Shown here one piece after another: positions 42,801 through 52,160 of a stretch of DNA of 64,000 bases (positions are counted from its first letter, which is position 1; every line of letters starts with the position of its first letter). Position numbers and translations under genes: made by a program. The notes beneath the pieces are model-generated. The model did not search any database and was not told where the DNA came from. It saw only the letters and a list, made by a program, of their open reading frames with translations. Source of the DNA: Rubinisphaera italica (GTDB lineage: Bacteria; Planctomycetota; Planctomycetia; Planctomycetales; Planctomycetaceae); contig NZ_SJPG01000001.1 of NCBI RefSeq assembly GCF_007859715.1, forward strand, positions 6,032,001-6,096,000. The letters are read 5' to 3'.

Positions 42801-43247
42801 ATCCCGACTATGTATCAGCGTCAATTCAGGCCGATTCAATTCAATCGATTGAATATCGACCTTACGCTCATTGAGCATCAAGTCCTGATCGACGGTAACT
42901 CGCAAGCCGGGAACGGAGAAAATTGTTTCGGAATCGGCTCGGGAGGCAAAGCTCAAATTGGTGAGCAGAATTCGGCCTCGCTGATCAAACTCAGCGGCAT
43001 CGAACTTGACTTCGGCATTGGGGAATTGATTGAGGAGCGCTTTGCGAATTTCGGCCGTCAGGAATTGATCTCGCTGAGACCAGCCCCACATCAGCAGGCC
43101 TAACCCAATGGCTGCAACGATCGCAGCCGTAAAGACGACTCCCGCCAATGTTTCCCAGAAAAAGCCAAACCACGATCGCCCACGCCCTTTCGGGGTGTTT
43201 TTCTGCTTTTTCCGAGATGTAAAGCCAAATCCCATAATCGAATCCAT
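39819..43247 (-). CDS. AsmA-like very large membrane-anchored protein
   Basis: A 1142-residue protein with a basic N-terminus and one transmembrane helix (about residues 33-53), then a very long periplasmic part of beta-rich sequence with repeated patterns such as LxGQVEFKGDYAGR, VTVNREHTVAFENLKARH. The C-terminal ~150 residues contain the AsmA-like ending (ISPAALYEVPVLFQMFQSL and GYVRFDRTIDLDFVYRPPRRGG), then a Pro-rich tail (PPKMMPPPRIQQPP). AsmA/TamB/YhdP proteins form long lipid-conducting bridges between the two membranes, so a role in outer-membrane lipid or protein trafficking is likely. Start 43247 or the ATG 12 nt downstream. Confidence 0.75.
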   Translation of the reverse strand: MDSIMGFGFTSRKKQKNTPKGRGRSWFGFFWETLAGVVFTAAIVAAIGLGLLMWGWSQRDQFLTAEIRKALLNQFPNAEVKFDAAEFDQRGRILLTNLSFASRADSETIFSVPGLRVTVDQDLMLNERKVDIQSIELNRPELTLIHSRDGHWNWEGLFEAEGKEAALPIVRIRDASVILQYEHEQFSRAVRLKIDAIDTDLIPASMHEYRFSGVGREETLGASQFFGAFDIKHQTWDLSGELNQLKIDQPLLEVASVISPDAKSMVAQLQSTRSSRDAEANLQVAQVSASSNKTFVDGTPADAQVSLELTTDVQFHSSKKANSEPDFSVFAQLVSGQLSHPDLPVPLDQIKGSLAVDKLGLRIDNIVLGSGTTSARLAGAWGWGVDSLPEHVDEGIGITLNNYRVSPATREYLPSGLKKVYDELTPAGLLSGQFRIRRGVEKPIDFDLVKASIREATAIHEMFKYPVSEITGEIIRTDDGSSKETWAIECEGRAANRPVKFSGTLIDPGPDYETVIDIHTDKFPIDNQFYRALSPKQSEVMTHIGIQGTADVHCVVLRRQAHGPKPIVRLAIDVYDSSMRLKSFPLPVRDLSGHIAFDENGWQVSRVKGKHGETPIHAYGTVKEIGNDDWKLELTMMAEQARFDHNLYLAISESDKKSAQVWQLLRPRGLFDINLKVDWTTGQQVEVDVPLMKLKNCEINPTVMPWRLMDLEGTVTVNREHTVAFENLKARHDQCVIETSGSFIPRKDFWQLRFDQIDADDLTPSHEFMAAIPKNLRDLLVSVKLKDPVSLSGQVEFKGDYAGRTITAAWDSRAVLNQTDLYMGVDVNDVSGTVSCQGYLNRDGVAIVPNGKLSIDSCWVMGYHVTDIHGPFQLSEKKMVIGSPKMFDSEDAGNEWSTVSREERVTGRIFDGELFLDLLVQRTPTTPYLLRTTLSRANLEKWAIESNYGQANIRGEVNGYIDLAGDSVSSRATVGNGRLLISPAALYEVPVLFQMFQSLRFAPADDTAFRHAYAEFRVLDEKFVFDEIGLLGDTMSLFGQGYVRFDRTIDLDFVYRPPRRGGINLASQLMNRLENVLPVLFTVEVDGTVDVPRIAVNDGMRETLRGFGRMLQQAPGNIRPPKMMPPPRIQQPPRTAELPPTP

Positions 43248-43334
43248 TCGAAGGGCGTAATCTAGCCAACATCCTTATTTATCGACAGAGGAATTTTAGA
43301 GAGTGAATGAGAGCAGATTTTCAGTATAACTTAC

Positions 43335-43390
43335 AATATAAGCACGACGCGCAAGCGAATGTGTTTCCCTGAATTGACCCCACTCGCTTC
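43335..43390. repeat. Degenerate family C repeat
   Basis: ATAAGCACGACGCGCAAGCG and CACTCGCTTCCGTG resemble the arms of the 52083-52157 palindrome, with several mismatches. Confidence 0.5.
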
Positions 43391-43447
43391 CGTGTATCTC
43401 CTGTATGCTCTATTCACCTCATGCACTGCAGGCTATCGGGTATCATT

Positions 43448-44761
43448 TCATCTGTGTTCATCCGTGTCTATCCGTAGTTCATTTTTGAAACGCAGGAAAA
43501 TCGCCTGCCATCCAAGGGCTGTCATCACAATGAGTGGATACTCGGCCGGTAATCGATATCGCAATGAACTGACAAACAGCGTGTGCAGAGCCGCAAAGTA
43601 GAGGATGGGTAAAACACACAGGATGACCAGCCACAACTGATTGCGAGAAACCCAGATCCCCCAGCCCGCGCCAACAAACAAAAACAGATTACTAACCGCC
43701 AAAGTGATCACCAAAGCGGTATTCTGAAACTGAGCCGCGTTTGGCCAGAGATTCCAGTAGCGGATCAGTTTGATCAGACTCAATTCAAAAGCACGCCATG
43801 GATTTTCTTTCGCAAATTGAACGGCTCGATCTTTATAGTGCTGATTCACTTCGTATTCTGAAAGTCGGTCGTTGACATGTTCCTGCTCGAAAAAAGTCAT
43901 ATCGCTATCGCCTGTTGCTCCCGGATGGAGACCATCGTACAAGCTCGGCCCCATCCATAAGGTCGTCAAAACGAAATGACCAGTGACATTCTGATTGCGA
44001 AGTCCCCAGGGAAGTAATGCTCCCACCAGGCAGAGCAGCATCGCTCCTGATGAGACGAATCGTTTTGGCAGAGCCGCTTTCCCCCAGATCAATATCACCG
44101 GTACAACGGCAGGGGGCAGCAACAACCAACTGGGACGAATATAAACGGCAATTGCTGCGATCAGTCCAGAAGCAGCTCCCCAGCCGAGGGCTTTTTTCCA
44201 GGCATCTTCCGCTTCCAACCAGCGAGTGAAGGCCCAAACATTCCAGACAATGAATGTTGCAAACAGACATTCGCTCAGGATCGCGACGGAAAACCCTACA
44301 TAAGCTGGCATCAAAGCAATCAGCAATGCCGCAATGATTCCCGTCGAAGAGTTTCTTGCCCGACTCCCCAGCCAGTATGCGGGGAAGACCGCAAAGCTGG
44401 TCAGGACGGCTAGGAAATATCGAGCCGCGTAGAGTGACTCGCCAAAGATCGAAATTGAAACCGCCAGCACAGCCGGGAAGCCGGGCATCCGCATCACATA
44501 TCGCGGCGGCTCATAAAGTGCAAAGTCTTCTCCAGACACAATTTTCTGTGCCAGTATCCAATACCCATCGGCATCTCCCTCGATCAGATAATTCCGATCG
44601 GGGAGACGATCCAATGTCATATTCAGTACAAAGGCAGCCGCCAGACGAGCGACGACAGCGATTAGAAAAACCAGCCAGATTCGATGACGCAATTCAGTTC
44701 GACTTCCGTTTCTTGTTTTTGACGGTCTTTTCTTCACCACCCGAAGCCAACTCTTTGACAT
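43448..44761 (-). CDS. GT39-like (ArnT/PMT-type) membrane glycosyltransferase
   Basis: A 437-residue polytopic protein with ~10-12 hydrophobic segments and the GT-C pattern: after the first helix an acidic motif GDADGYWILAQKI (two Asp expected to bind the metal/polyprenyl-phosphate), later SRARNSSTGIIAALLIALMPAYVGFSVAI and a soluble C-terminal portion. Such enzymes move sugars from polyprenyl-phosphate donors to lipid or protein. The start at 44761 lies 68 nt inside the sulfatase gene on the same strand; TTG at 44692, immediately after the sulfatase stop, is an alternative. The two genes are probably co-transcribed. Confidence 0.75.
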   Translation of the reverse strand: MSKSWLRVVKKRPSKTRNGSRTELRHRIWLVFLIAVVARLAAAFVLNMTLDRLPDRNYLIEGDADGYWILAQKIVSGEDFALYEPPRYVMRMPGFPAVLAVSISIFGESLYAARYFLAVLTSFAVFPAYWLGSRARNSSTGIIAALLIALMPAYVGFSVAILSECLFATFIVWNVWAFTRWLEAEDAWKKALGWGAASGLIAAIAVYIRPSWLLLPPAVVPVILIWGKAALPKRFVSSGAMLLCLVGALLPWGLRNQNVTGHFVLTTLWMGPSLYDGLHPGATGDSDMTFFEQEHVNDRLSEYEVNQHYKDRAVQFAKENPWRAFELSLIKLIRYWNLWPNAAQFQNTALVITLAVSNLFLFVGAGWGIWVSRNQLWLVILCVLPILYFAALHTLFVSSLRYRLPAEYPLIVMTALGWQAIFLRFKNELRIDTDEHR

Positions 44762-46112
44762 TCATTTTCGGTAACTCCGCAGCATGTTGCTTGATGAGAG
44801 CCGCGAATTTTTCATCGCCTGCCAGGTTATGCCACTCGTTCGGATCGCTGCGGTGATCGTACAATTCTTCGGAGCCATCGGCATAGCGGATATATCGCCA
44901 GTCAGCAGACCGCACTGCATGATTGTTCGGCCCGTGTGTCGTCACACTGTAACGTGTTTCCTCTTGATCGGGATCAGCCAGGAAACTGATCAGTGATTTG
45001 CCTTCCAGTTTTTCCGCCGGTTTCAAACCACAGATGTCGATCAGCGTCGGATAGAGATCGATCAGATTACAGGGGACATCACACGTTTTGCCAGCTTGTT
45101 CCATATCAGGCAGCACAATCGCCAGGGGGACATTCGTCGCATCTTCCCACAGGGCGAATTTCCGCCAGTGTTCTTTCTCCCCCAGATGCCAGCCGTGATC
45201 GGTCCAGAAGACGAGAATCGTGTTCTCTCGCTGCGGAGATTTTTCGTAGGCTTCCAGAACCCGGCCAATCATCTGATCGGTAAAGGCGATTGAAGCCAGA
45301 TATCCCTGCACTCCTTTTTTCCATTCATCCGCTTTGACGACAGCCGCATGATCTCCCTCCGGCTTGGCCATTTTCAGGCCCGCTTTGGGAACATCATTCA
45401 GATCATTATCCAGCGTTTCCGGCAAAACAATCTCTTCGAGCGGATACTTATCAAAGAACTCCTGAGGCACATACCAGGGCAGGTGCGGTCGGTAGATCCC
45501 ACATGCCAGGAAGAAAGGCTGATCCCAGTCTTTGTTTAACTGCCCAATCACATAATCGACAGTTTTGCTATCCGGCATTTCTTCAGGAGATTGTGGAATC
45601 CCGCCCCAGTCGAAGTGTGATTTGTTCAAGCCATTCACGTTGTGAGGAAATTTGAAATCAGCGCCAAAGGTGTGCTTGCTTTTTGAGGGAGCGTATTCGT
45701 TCCAGGAAGGTTCGTGTCCACTGTGGTAGATCTTCCCGGAACCGAGGGCATAATAACCATGCTTCTGAAAATGCTGAGGAATGGTCGTCATCGATTCCAG
45801 GGCAGGCTTCCAGGGAGTGCCATTGAAATAGATGCCGGAGGTCGATGGGCGACGTCCGGTCATCAACGCGACTCGCGAAGGATTGCAGGCCGGAGCCGCA
45901 CAATGACAGTTCGTAAACAGAACCCCCATCTCCGTCAGCCGATCGATATTCGGCGTCTCCGCCTGAGGATGCCCCTTCAATCGACCAACCCAGTTGTTCA
46001 AATCATCAACCGCAATAAACAAAACATTCGGCGACTTCTTCGCAGCCTGCAGAGACTCAGAAGTCCATGAGGACGTGACGATCAGCAGAAAAGCGAGCGT
46101 AATTTTCCACAT
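44694..46112 (-). CDS. Secreted sulfatase, iduronate-2-sulfatase-like
   Basis: A 472-residue type I sulfatase. The ATG at 46112 has AGGAAGG 8 nt upstream; a TTG 21 nt further up gives a longer frame. Signal peptide about 1-24, cleavage near LQA. Metal site NVLFIAVDDLNNWVGRLKGHP; catalytic Cys76 in CNPSR followed by VALMTGRRPSTSGIYF; second site LVFWTDHGWHLGEKEHW. Close in layout to the sulfatase at 17735-19207, including the IRYADGSEELYDHRSDPNEWHNLA ending region. Basic C-terminus (KNKKRKSN). Probably removes sulfate from polysaccharides outside the cytoplasm. Confidence 0.92.
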   Translation of the reverse strand: MWKITLAFLLIVTSSWTSESLQAAKKSPNVLFIAVDDLNNWVGRLKGHPQAETPNIDRLTEMGVLFTNCHCAAPACNPSRVALMTGRRPSTSGIYFNGTPWKPALESMTTIPQHFQKHGYYALGSGKIYHSGHEPSWNEYAPSKSKHTFGADFKFPHNVNGLNKSHFDWGGIPQSPEEMPDSKTVDYVIGQLNKDWDQPFFLACGIYRPHLPWYVPQEFFDKYPLEEIVLPETLDNDLNDVPKAGLKMAKPEGDHAAVVKADEWKKGVQGYLASIAFTDQMIGRVLEAYEKSPQRENTILVFWTDHGWHLGEKEHWRKFALWEDATNVPLAIVLPDMEQAGKTCDVPCNLIDLYPTLIDICGLKPAEKLEGKSLISFLADPDQEETRYSVTTHGPNNHAVRSADWRYIRYADGSEELYDHRSDPNEWHNLAGDEKFAALIKQHAAELPKMNVKELASGGEEKTVKNKKRKSN

Positions 46113-46249
46113 GTGATAAACCTTCCTGTTCAATAATCTTACCGGGGATTTGCAAGCAAGCCGTGTACTACCTCAATACTCTGATTCGGCAGTCAACTTC
46201 AAAGTTTGACAGACACCCTCTGGAATTGCGAACGAAATGAGTCTACCCA

Positions 46250-46285
46250 ATAAAAAAAGACGCCCTCCTGCGAAGGCGTCTTTCT
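46250..46285 (-). terminator. Rho-independent terminator of groESL operon 2
   Basis: On the minus strand AAAGACGCC and GGCGTCTTTTTTT pair around TTCGCAGGA; the T run is clear. It lies ~30 nt after the groEL stop. Confidence 0.88.
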
Positions 46286-46313
46286 ATTAAAATCAGCTCA
46301 AAGCTGTTTCGGC

Positions 46314-47924
<1,611 letters not shown>

Positions 47925-48027
47925 TTCAATATTCTCCTGATCTCTTTGTAGGAATTAAATGTTTCAATTGTAGGGTGGCGAGCCCAGTCAGTGATGACTG
48001 GGGTGCGATTGACTAACTCCAGACAAC

Positions 48028-48330
48028 CTAGAAGGTTGCGAGGATATCGCTTTCGCGGAGGAGCAGGTAATCTTCGTCGCCGACTTTGATCTCGTCGCCA
48101 GCGTAGGAACTGAAGATGACTTTATCGCCTTCTTTGACGGTCAGAGGGATCTTTGTGCCGTCGCTTTTCACGTGACCATCGCCAATCGCGATCACTTCGC
48201 CTCGTTGCGGTTTGTTCTGAGCAGAATCCGGCAAGACGATACCGCCGCTCGTTGTCGTTTCGGCTTCTTGACGTTTCAAAACGACTTTATCGCCTAAGGG
48301 AACAATTTTCACTGCCGTACTCGCTGCCAT
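48028..48330 (-). CDS. groES: Co-chaperonin GroES (groESL operon 2)
   Basis: A 100-residue GroES: KIVPLGDKVVLKRQEAE, mobile loop [21 protein letters not shown], and C-terminal [27 protein letters not shown]. The ATG at 48330 is chosen because AGGAG lies 8 nt upstream; a start at 48351 would add 7 residues. First gene of operon 2, preceded by a sigma-54-like promoter and an inverted repeat. Confidence 0.95.
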   Translation of the reverse strand: MAASTAVKIVPLGDKVVLKRQEAETTTSGGIVLPDSAQNKPQRGEVIAIGDGHVKSDGTKIPLTVKEGDKVIFSSYAGDEIKVGDEDYLLLRESDILATF

Positions 48331-48431
48331 GGGACATGCTCCTGATGTCAACTTGAGAAATAGAACTGAATATCATCGCCTGCCATTATTGACAATTCTG
48401 CAGGCGTATATTTGCTTGAATGAGATTAGAC

Positions 48432-48446
48432 GCAACTCGTGTGCCA
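48432..48446 (-). promoter_or_regulatory. Sigma-54-like -24/-12 promoter for groESL operon 2
   Basis: On the minus strand TGGCAC-ACGAG-TTGC matches the -24 GG and -12 GC elements with the required ten nt between GG and GC. It points toward groES; transcription would begin about 90 nt before the groES ATG. This is a motif match only. Confidence 0.5.
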
Positions 48447-48450
48447 ATGT

Positions 48451-48488
48451 GAAATAAGATTAATCCCGGAGGGGAATAATCTTATTTC
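48451..48488. promoter_or_regulatory. Inverted repeat, candidate operator of groESL operon 2
   Basis: GAAATAAGATTA (48451-48462) and TAATCTTATTTC (48477-48488) are perfect 12-bp inverted repeats with a 14-nt centre that can pair further (TCCC/GGGA). It lies just upstream of the sigma-54-like promoter on the minus strand. It could be a protein-binding site or a hairpin. Confidence 0.5.
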
Positions 48489-48700
48489 GATCATAAATTC
48501 AAGGGATTATGAATTGGCACGGGGAATTCTGACAAAGTGGGGCGGATCACGAGGAATGTCAAAACTGCCATCATGGCAGGAGGGCAAGGCGAGTATGAAG
48601 CGGAAGCGAGTGTGTCGAAACGGAGAGAATCCAACGCTTTTTAAAGTTGCACTTTCTGTAAATATGCAGGTGGAAGACAAAAAAATGCGTTGATACATCG

Positions 48701-48796
48701 TGCCACGGCTCTGTGAGCCGTGTATAGTGCGATCTAATTATTTTTAACGCTTCTGATGCCACAACGCTGGAAAACACGGCTCACAGAGCCGTGGCA
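48701..48796. repeat. Family B double-hairpin repeat, copy 2
   Basis: Same ends (TGCCACGG, CCGTGGCA) and the same pair of CACGGCTC/GAGCCGTG hairpins as copy 1, with a longer, unrelated spacer. Both copies lie close to a TGCCATxATGGCA palindrome. Confidence 0.8.
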
Positions 48797-48858
48797 CACA
48801 CTTCATAATCAAATTTAATACGAAAAAATGCCAAATGTGCTACTTCAAAACGCACGCT

Positions 48859-48894
48859 CTGGGGGCTTCGCTTCGCTACGACTCCAGCAACCCA
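48859..48894. repeat. Family A half copy, reversed
   Basis: GGGGGCTTCGCTTCGCTACG ... CAACCCA is the reverse complement of the 39737-39770 half copy. A shorter relative at 4320-4340 interrupts the IS5 remnant. Confidence 0.55.
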
Positions 48895-48923
48895 CTCGGT
48901 TTTGATTGATTCGGCTCGCCTGA

Positions 48924-49427
48924 TCAGGTCAAACCCTTCATTCCCTGTTCATTGCGATGCTGATTGAGCAATTTGAGGGCCTCCGGTTCGAGTTTTATAA
49001 ATTTGATGATCTGCGAACTCGTAATTCCCAGGCGTTCCGCTGCCTGTTTGTGATCCCAGTTGCAAGCCAGCAGTTGGTCCATCGCCTCGGCCAGTAAGGC
49101 TGCAAAAACAGCATGATGTGGACTGACCACAACTTTTCCACCCTGAACCCGGGATTGCCACAATTCGCTCGGGGAAAGCTCATCCCCTTTTTCCGCGTTG
49201 CGAAAGTTGAGTGCCAGCTGAATCCGCAATCTTTCGATGGCCTGTTTCTGGTTTTCCGCTTGAGAACGTCGCTCACTTGCCTGAGCAGAGAGTCCGGTCG
49301 GCTGGTGCAGAATCCGAATCGCTGTCTCCACTTTATTCCGATGCTGCCCCCCAGGACCGCTCCGTCGCTGACGTTTGATCTGACAATCGAGCAATAATTC
49401 TTCTTCAGGCAGAGCAGAGGGATGCAT
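48924..49427 (-). CDS. Peptide chain release factor-like protein (RF-1 domain)
   Basis: A 167-residue protein with the class I release factor catalytic domain: the GGQ motif is in RRSGPGGQHRNKVETAI (residues ~21-37), where GGQ reaches the peptidyl transferase centre. It lacks the codon-recognition domain and is longer than ArfB (YaeJ), with an added helical C-terminal domain (about 100-160) that has helix-turn-helix character (AAERLGITSSQIIKFIKLEPEAL). ArfB-type proteins rescue stalled ribosomes by hydrolysing peptidyl-tRNA, so rescue is likely; the C-terminal domain's partner is unknown. Confidence 0.8.
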   Translation of the reverse strand: MHPSALPEEELLLDCQIKRQRRSGPGGQHRNKVETAIRILHQPTGLSAQASERRSQAENQKQAIERLRIQLALNFRNAEKGDELSPSELWQSRVQGGKVVVSPHHAVFAALLAEAMDQLLACNWDHKQAAERLGITSSQIIKFIKLEPEALKLLNQHRNEQGMKGLT

Positions 49428-49504
49428 GTGGTTAGTCTAGGGTCTATGGTCCAGAGTCCAGGGTGAAAGATTGACGGCTTTCCGCTTTCCGTCTTCCGCT
49501 TTCG

Positions 49505-50140
49505 TTACGTTTCGTCCAGATCGAACCATTTCGGGATGTCTGGATTTTTATGATGCAGCATAGCAGTCAGGAGTTCATCCGTCGTGGGGGCGACGGAAAT
49601 CAGTTCCCGATGCTCTTTTCTGACAAACCCGGTTTCAACGGCATGATCGATCAGATTGACAACGGGATCATAAAACCGATTCGCATTCAGCAAGCCGATC
49701 GGTTTCGAATGGACGCCCAGTTGTGCCCAGGTCATTACCTCGAAAAACTCTTCAAAAGTCCCCAATCCTCCCGGCAAGGCGATGAACGCATCCGACAGTT
49801 CGGCCATTTTTGCTTTTCGGGTGTGCATATCTTCCGTGATGTGAACGTGGGTCAATCCCGGATGAAGCAGTTCTTTGGTGGCTAGAAATTCAGGAATCAC
49901 ACCAATGGATTCTCCACCGTCCTGCAGAACTGCATCAGCAATCAGCCCCATCAAGCCGACACTCCCTGCGCCGAAGACGAGAGACCAGCCGTTTTCCGCG
50001 ATTTTCCGGCCCAGTTCGACCGCGGCTGCCTGAAATTCAGGAGCATTTCCTGGCTGCGACCCGGCAAAAACACAGATTCTTTTCCAGTTGGAAGAGGCAA
50101 ATTCAGACAAAGCGGAGCTTTCAAATTGGACTTCAGGCAA
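49505..50140 (-). CDS. LOG-family protein (nucleotide 5'-monophosphate phosphoribohydrolase)
   Basis: A 211-residue protein of the LOG/TIGR00730 family. Signature PGGLGTFEEFFEVMTWAQLG is complete, and RICVFAGSQPGN and LVFGAGSVGLMGLIADAVL fit the Rossmann-like lysine-decarboxylase fold. LOG enzymes release ribose-5-phosphate from cytokinin ribotides or AMP-like nucleotides. Starts at TTG, 94 nt from the divergent larC gene. Confidence 0.9.
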   Translation of the reverse strand: MPEVQFESSALSEFASSNWKRICVFAGSQPGNAPEFQAAAVELGRKIAENGWSLVFGAGSVGLMGLIADAVLQDGGESIGVIPEFLATKELLHPGLTHVHITEDMHTRKAKMAELSDAFIALPGGLGTFEEFFEVMTWAQLGVHSKPIGLLNANRFYDPVVNLIDHAVETGFVRKEHRELISVAPTTDELLTAMLHHKNPDIPKWFDLDET

Positions 50141-50234
50141 TTGTGAGACTGTATTAGACTACGGAATAGAGTATCGAATTCCAGTTGAACCCTGCCAGTG
50201 ATGGCAGTTGTATTACGACGATTGACCAAAACCA

Positions 50235-51470
50235 ATGCGAACGGCTTATCTTGAATGTCAGATGGGGATCAGTGGCGACATGACGCTCGGCGCTCTGATC
50301 GATGCTGGCGTCGATGCAGATGAAATTCGAGCCGGGATTGATTCCCTGAAACTCGATGGTGTCGAACTGCATGTTGAGAAAGTCATCAAAGGTGGATTTG
50401 CGGCGACAGCGGTCACAGTGAAACATCCCGAACAACATGCTCATCGGCATCTTTCGGATATTCACGAAATTCTCAATCGTTCCGCAGTCATCACGCCTTC
50501 ACAAAAAGAACTGGCTCTGAAAATCTTTGAAGCGATTGCCACAGCTGAAGCCTGCGTGCACGGTTCAAGCATTAATAAAGTCCACTTTCATGAAGTCGGA
50601 GCAATCGATTCGATTGTCGATATCATCGGAGCGGCAATCGGGTTTGATTTGCTCAAGGTCGATCAGGTGCATTGTAGTCCCATTCCGACCGGTTACGGAT
50701 TGATTAATATCGATCACGGCATCTGCCCCGTGCCGGCTCCGGGAACGGCTGAAATCCTCAAAGGGATTCCACTTCAGGATGTACCCGTCGAAGCTGAGTT
50801 AACCACGCCGACGGGAGCGGCTATCGTCAAAGTGCTGGTCGATCGTTTTGGCCATCGACCTCCAATGACCATCGAGCAAATCGGCTACGGCTCCGGCACA
50901 AAAACTTTCCCGCAGCGCGCCAATCTGCTCAGACTGTTCGTGGGAGAATCGATCGAGACACCGAATCAGGAAACAGTCACTCTGCTCGAAACCAATCTGG
51001 ATGACACAACAGCCGAGACGATTGGCTACTCCCGAGAACTTCTCGAAAAAGCCGGGGCTCTCGATGTTTATTCCACAGCCATTCAGATGAAAAAGAATCG
51101 GCCCGGCACCTTATTCAGCGTGCTCTGCAAACCATCGCAGTCGGACAAGATGAAAGCGATTCTCTTCGAACAAACTGGCACCCTGGGAATCCGCATCACA
51201 CAACTCGAACGCAGCATACTGGCAAGGGAAGTGATAACAGTTGATACCATTTACGGCTCCATCCGGGGAAAACTGACCAACCCGGTCGGACGCACCGCCT
51301 GGTTTCAACCGGAATTTGAAGACTGCGCCCAGGCAGCAGCGAAACACGAAGTCCCACTGAGAGAAGTCTATCGAGCCGCTCAAGGCAATTTTGTAGAACC
51401 AACTTCGCAGCCGAAGACTCACAAGACGGACGTTCATCGCCACGATCACGATCACGATCACGATCACTGA
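50235..51470 (+). CDS. larC: Nickel pincer cofactor synthase LarC
   Basis: A 411-residue single-frame LarC (DUF111), the cyclometallase that inserts nickel into the pyridinium-based pincer cofactor. Motifs: AYLECQMGISGDMTLGALIDAG (N-terminal), FHEVGAIDSIVDIIGAAIG, PTPTGAAI-like TPTGAAIVKVL and ETNLDDTTAETIGY. In some Firmicutes larC is split and joined by frameshifting; here it is one frame. The C-terminus is a His/Asp run (HRHDHDHDHDH), plausible nickel storage. larB and larE are not adjacent. A lactate racemase-like enzyme should exist elsewhere in the genome. Confidence 0.92.
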   Translation: MRTAYLECQMGISGDMTLGALIDAGVDADEIRAGIDSLKLDGVELHVEKVIKGGFAATAVTVKHPEQHAHRHLSDIHEILNRSAVITPSQKELALKIFEAIATAEACVHGSSINKVHFHEVGAIDSIVDIIGAAIGFDLLKVDQVHCSPIPTGYGLINIDHGICPVPAPGTAEILKGIPLQDVPVEAELTTPTGAAIVKVLVDRFGHRPPMTIEQIGYGSGTKTFPQRANLLRLFVGESIETPNQETVTLLETNLDDTTAETIGYSRELLEKAGALDVYSTAIQMKKNRPGTLFSVLCKPSQSDKMKAILFEQTGTLGIRITQLERSILAREVITVDTIYGSIRGKLTNPVGRTAWFQPEFEDCAQAAAKHEVPLREVYRAAQGNFVEPTSQPKTHKTDVHRHDHDHDHDH

Positions 51471-51590
51471 CAAATGTATAGTGCCCAGAGGCCAGAGTGT
51501 TTTGTCTTATTAATTAACAAGAGACGAGTGAATCCGAATCCAGCTTGTTACAGAACTCTATTCACTATTAACTAACGACTAGCGACTATC

Positions 51591-52079
51591 ATGTTCACCG
51601 AACTCGAACTCACACTTGCTCTTGCGGCTGGGATCCTGCTGACCAGTGGGATGCTGATGTGGCGAGGGTCTGCCAGTCGGAATCGAATTGCGCGTCGAGA
51701 TCCTCTCCGCGAAAACGAACGCGAACAGCAGAAGAAATCGAAATCTCCTGAAGGACTTCTGCACGAAATGGAAGTTCGTCTGTTCGATTACGGCCGCGAA
51801 GTCGAAGGCAGGGTCGAGACAACGCTCAATGTGCTCGATCGTTTGATCATTGATGCCGAGTCAGAAATTGATCGTCTGGAAGATTTGCTGAATCTCTCGC
51901 GAGCGGATCGCGTTCCCGAGAACAAAGCCGGATCACTCGATGAGAACTCACTGGCACGCATTACAGAACTACGGCAGGCAGGGCTGGCCGATGAAGAAAT
52001 CGCCCGTTGCCTGCAATGCGATGTGAGTCTTGTTCGTAATTATCTGGATGATGGGAATCAGGATCGTCGAGCCGCTTAA
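51591..52079 (+). CDS. Membrane-anchored protein with coiled coil and helix-turn-helix-like C-terminus
   Basis: A 162-residue protein. One transmembrane helix at residues ~7-25, a basic stretch (RNRIARRDPLREN), then a coiled coil (about 55-105). The C-terminal ~45 residues (LARITELRQAGLADEEIARC, then LQCDVSLVRNYL) look like a DNA-binding helix-turn-helix in which AGLADEEIARCLQC is the recognition-turn region. The combination in one small protein is odd. Function not recognised; comparison with sigma-factor region 4-type helices is only suggestive. Confidence 0.55.
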   Translation: MFTELELTLALAAGILLTSGMLMWRGSASRNRIARRDPLRENEREQQKKSKSPEGLLHEMEVRLFDYGREVEGRVETTLNVLDRLIIDAESEIDRLEDLLNLSRADRVPENKAGSLDENSLARITELRQAGLADEEIARCLQCDVSLVRNYLDDGNQDRRAA

Positions 52080-52082
52080 GAC

Positions 52083-52157
52083 ATACAAGCACGAAGCGCA
52101 AGCGAGTGTGTCAAATGTACGTAATTAACACACTCGCTTGCGCTTCGTGCTTGTATG
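52083..52157. repeat. Family C palindrome beside the REP-type transposase
   Basis: Two perfect 29-bp arms, starting ATACAAGCACGAAGCGCAAG and its complement, with a 17-nt centre. It ends 3 nt before the transposase stop codon. A matching end (TCGTGCTTGTAT) lies at the other flank, 52618-52629. Confidence 0.85.
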
Positions 52158-52160
52158 AAA

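Larger units (their letters stand above)
48352..48923. other. Intergenic region upstream of groESL operon 2
   Basis: Contains a hairpin GCCTGC/GCAGGC (48378-48405), the promoter-like box and inverted repeat above, a CTGCCATCATGGCAG palindrome (48565-48579), a fragment of family C (48583-48616), family B copy 2 (48701-48796) and a family A half copy (48859-48894). The 84-residue frame at 48439-48693 is made of repeat sequence and is not taken as a gene. Confidence 0.55.

Noticed and set aside
48439..48693. 84-residue ORF upstream of groESL operon 2
   Set aside because: It runs through the inverted repeat, a palindrome and a family C fragment, with no homology.
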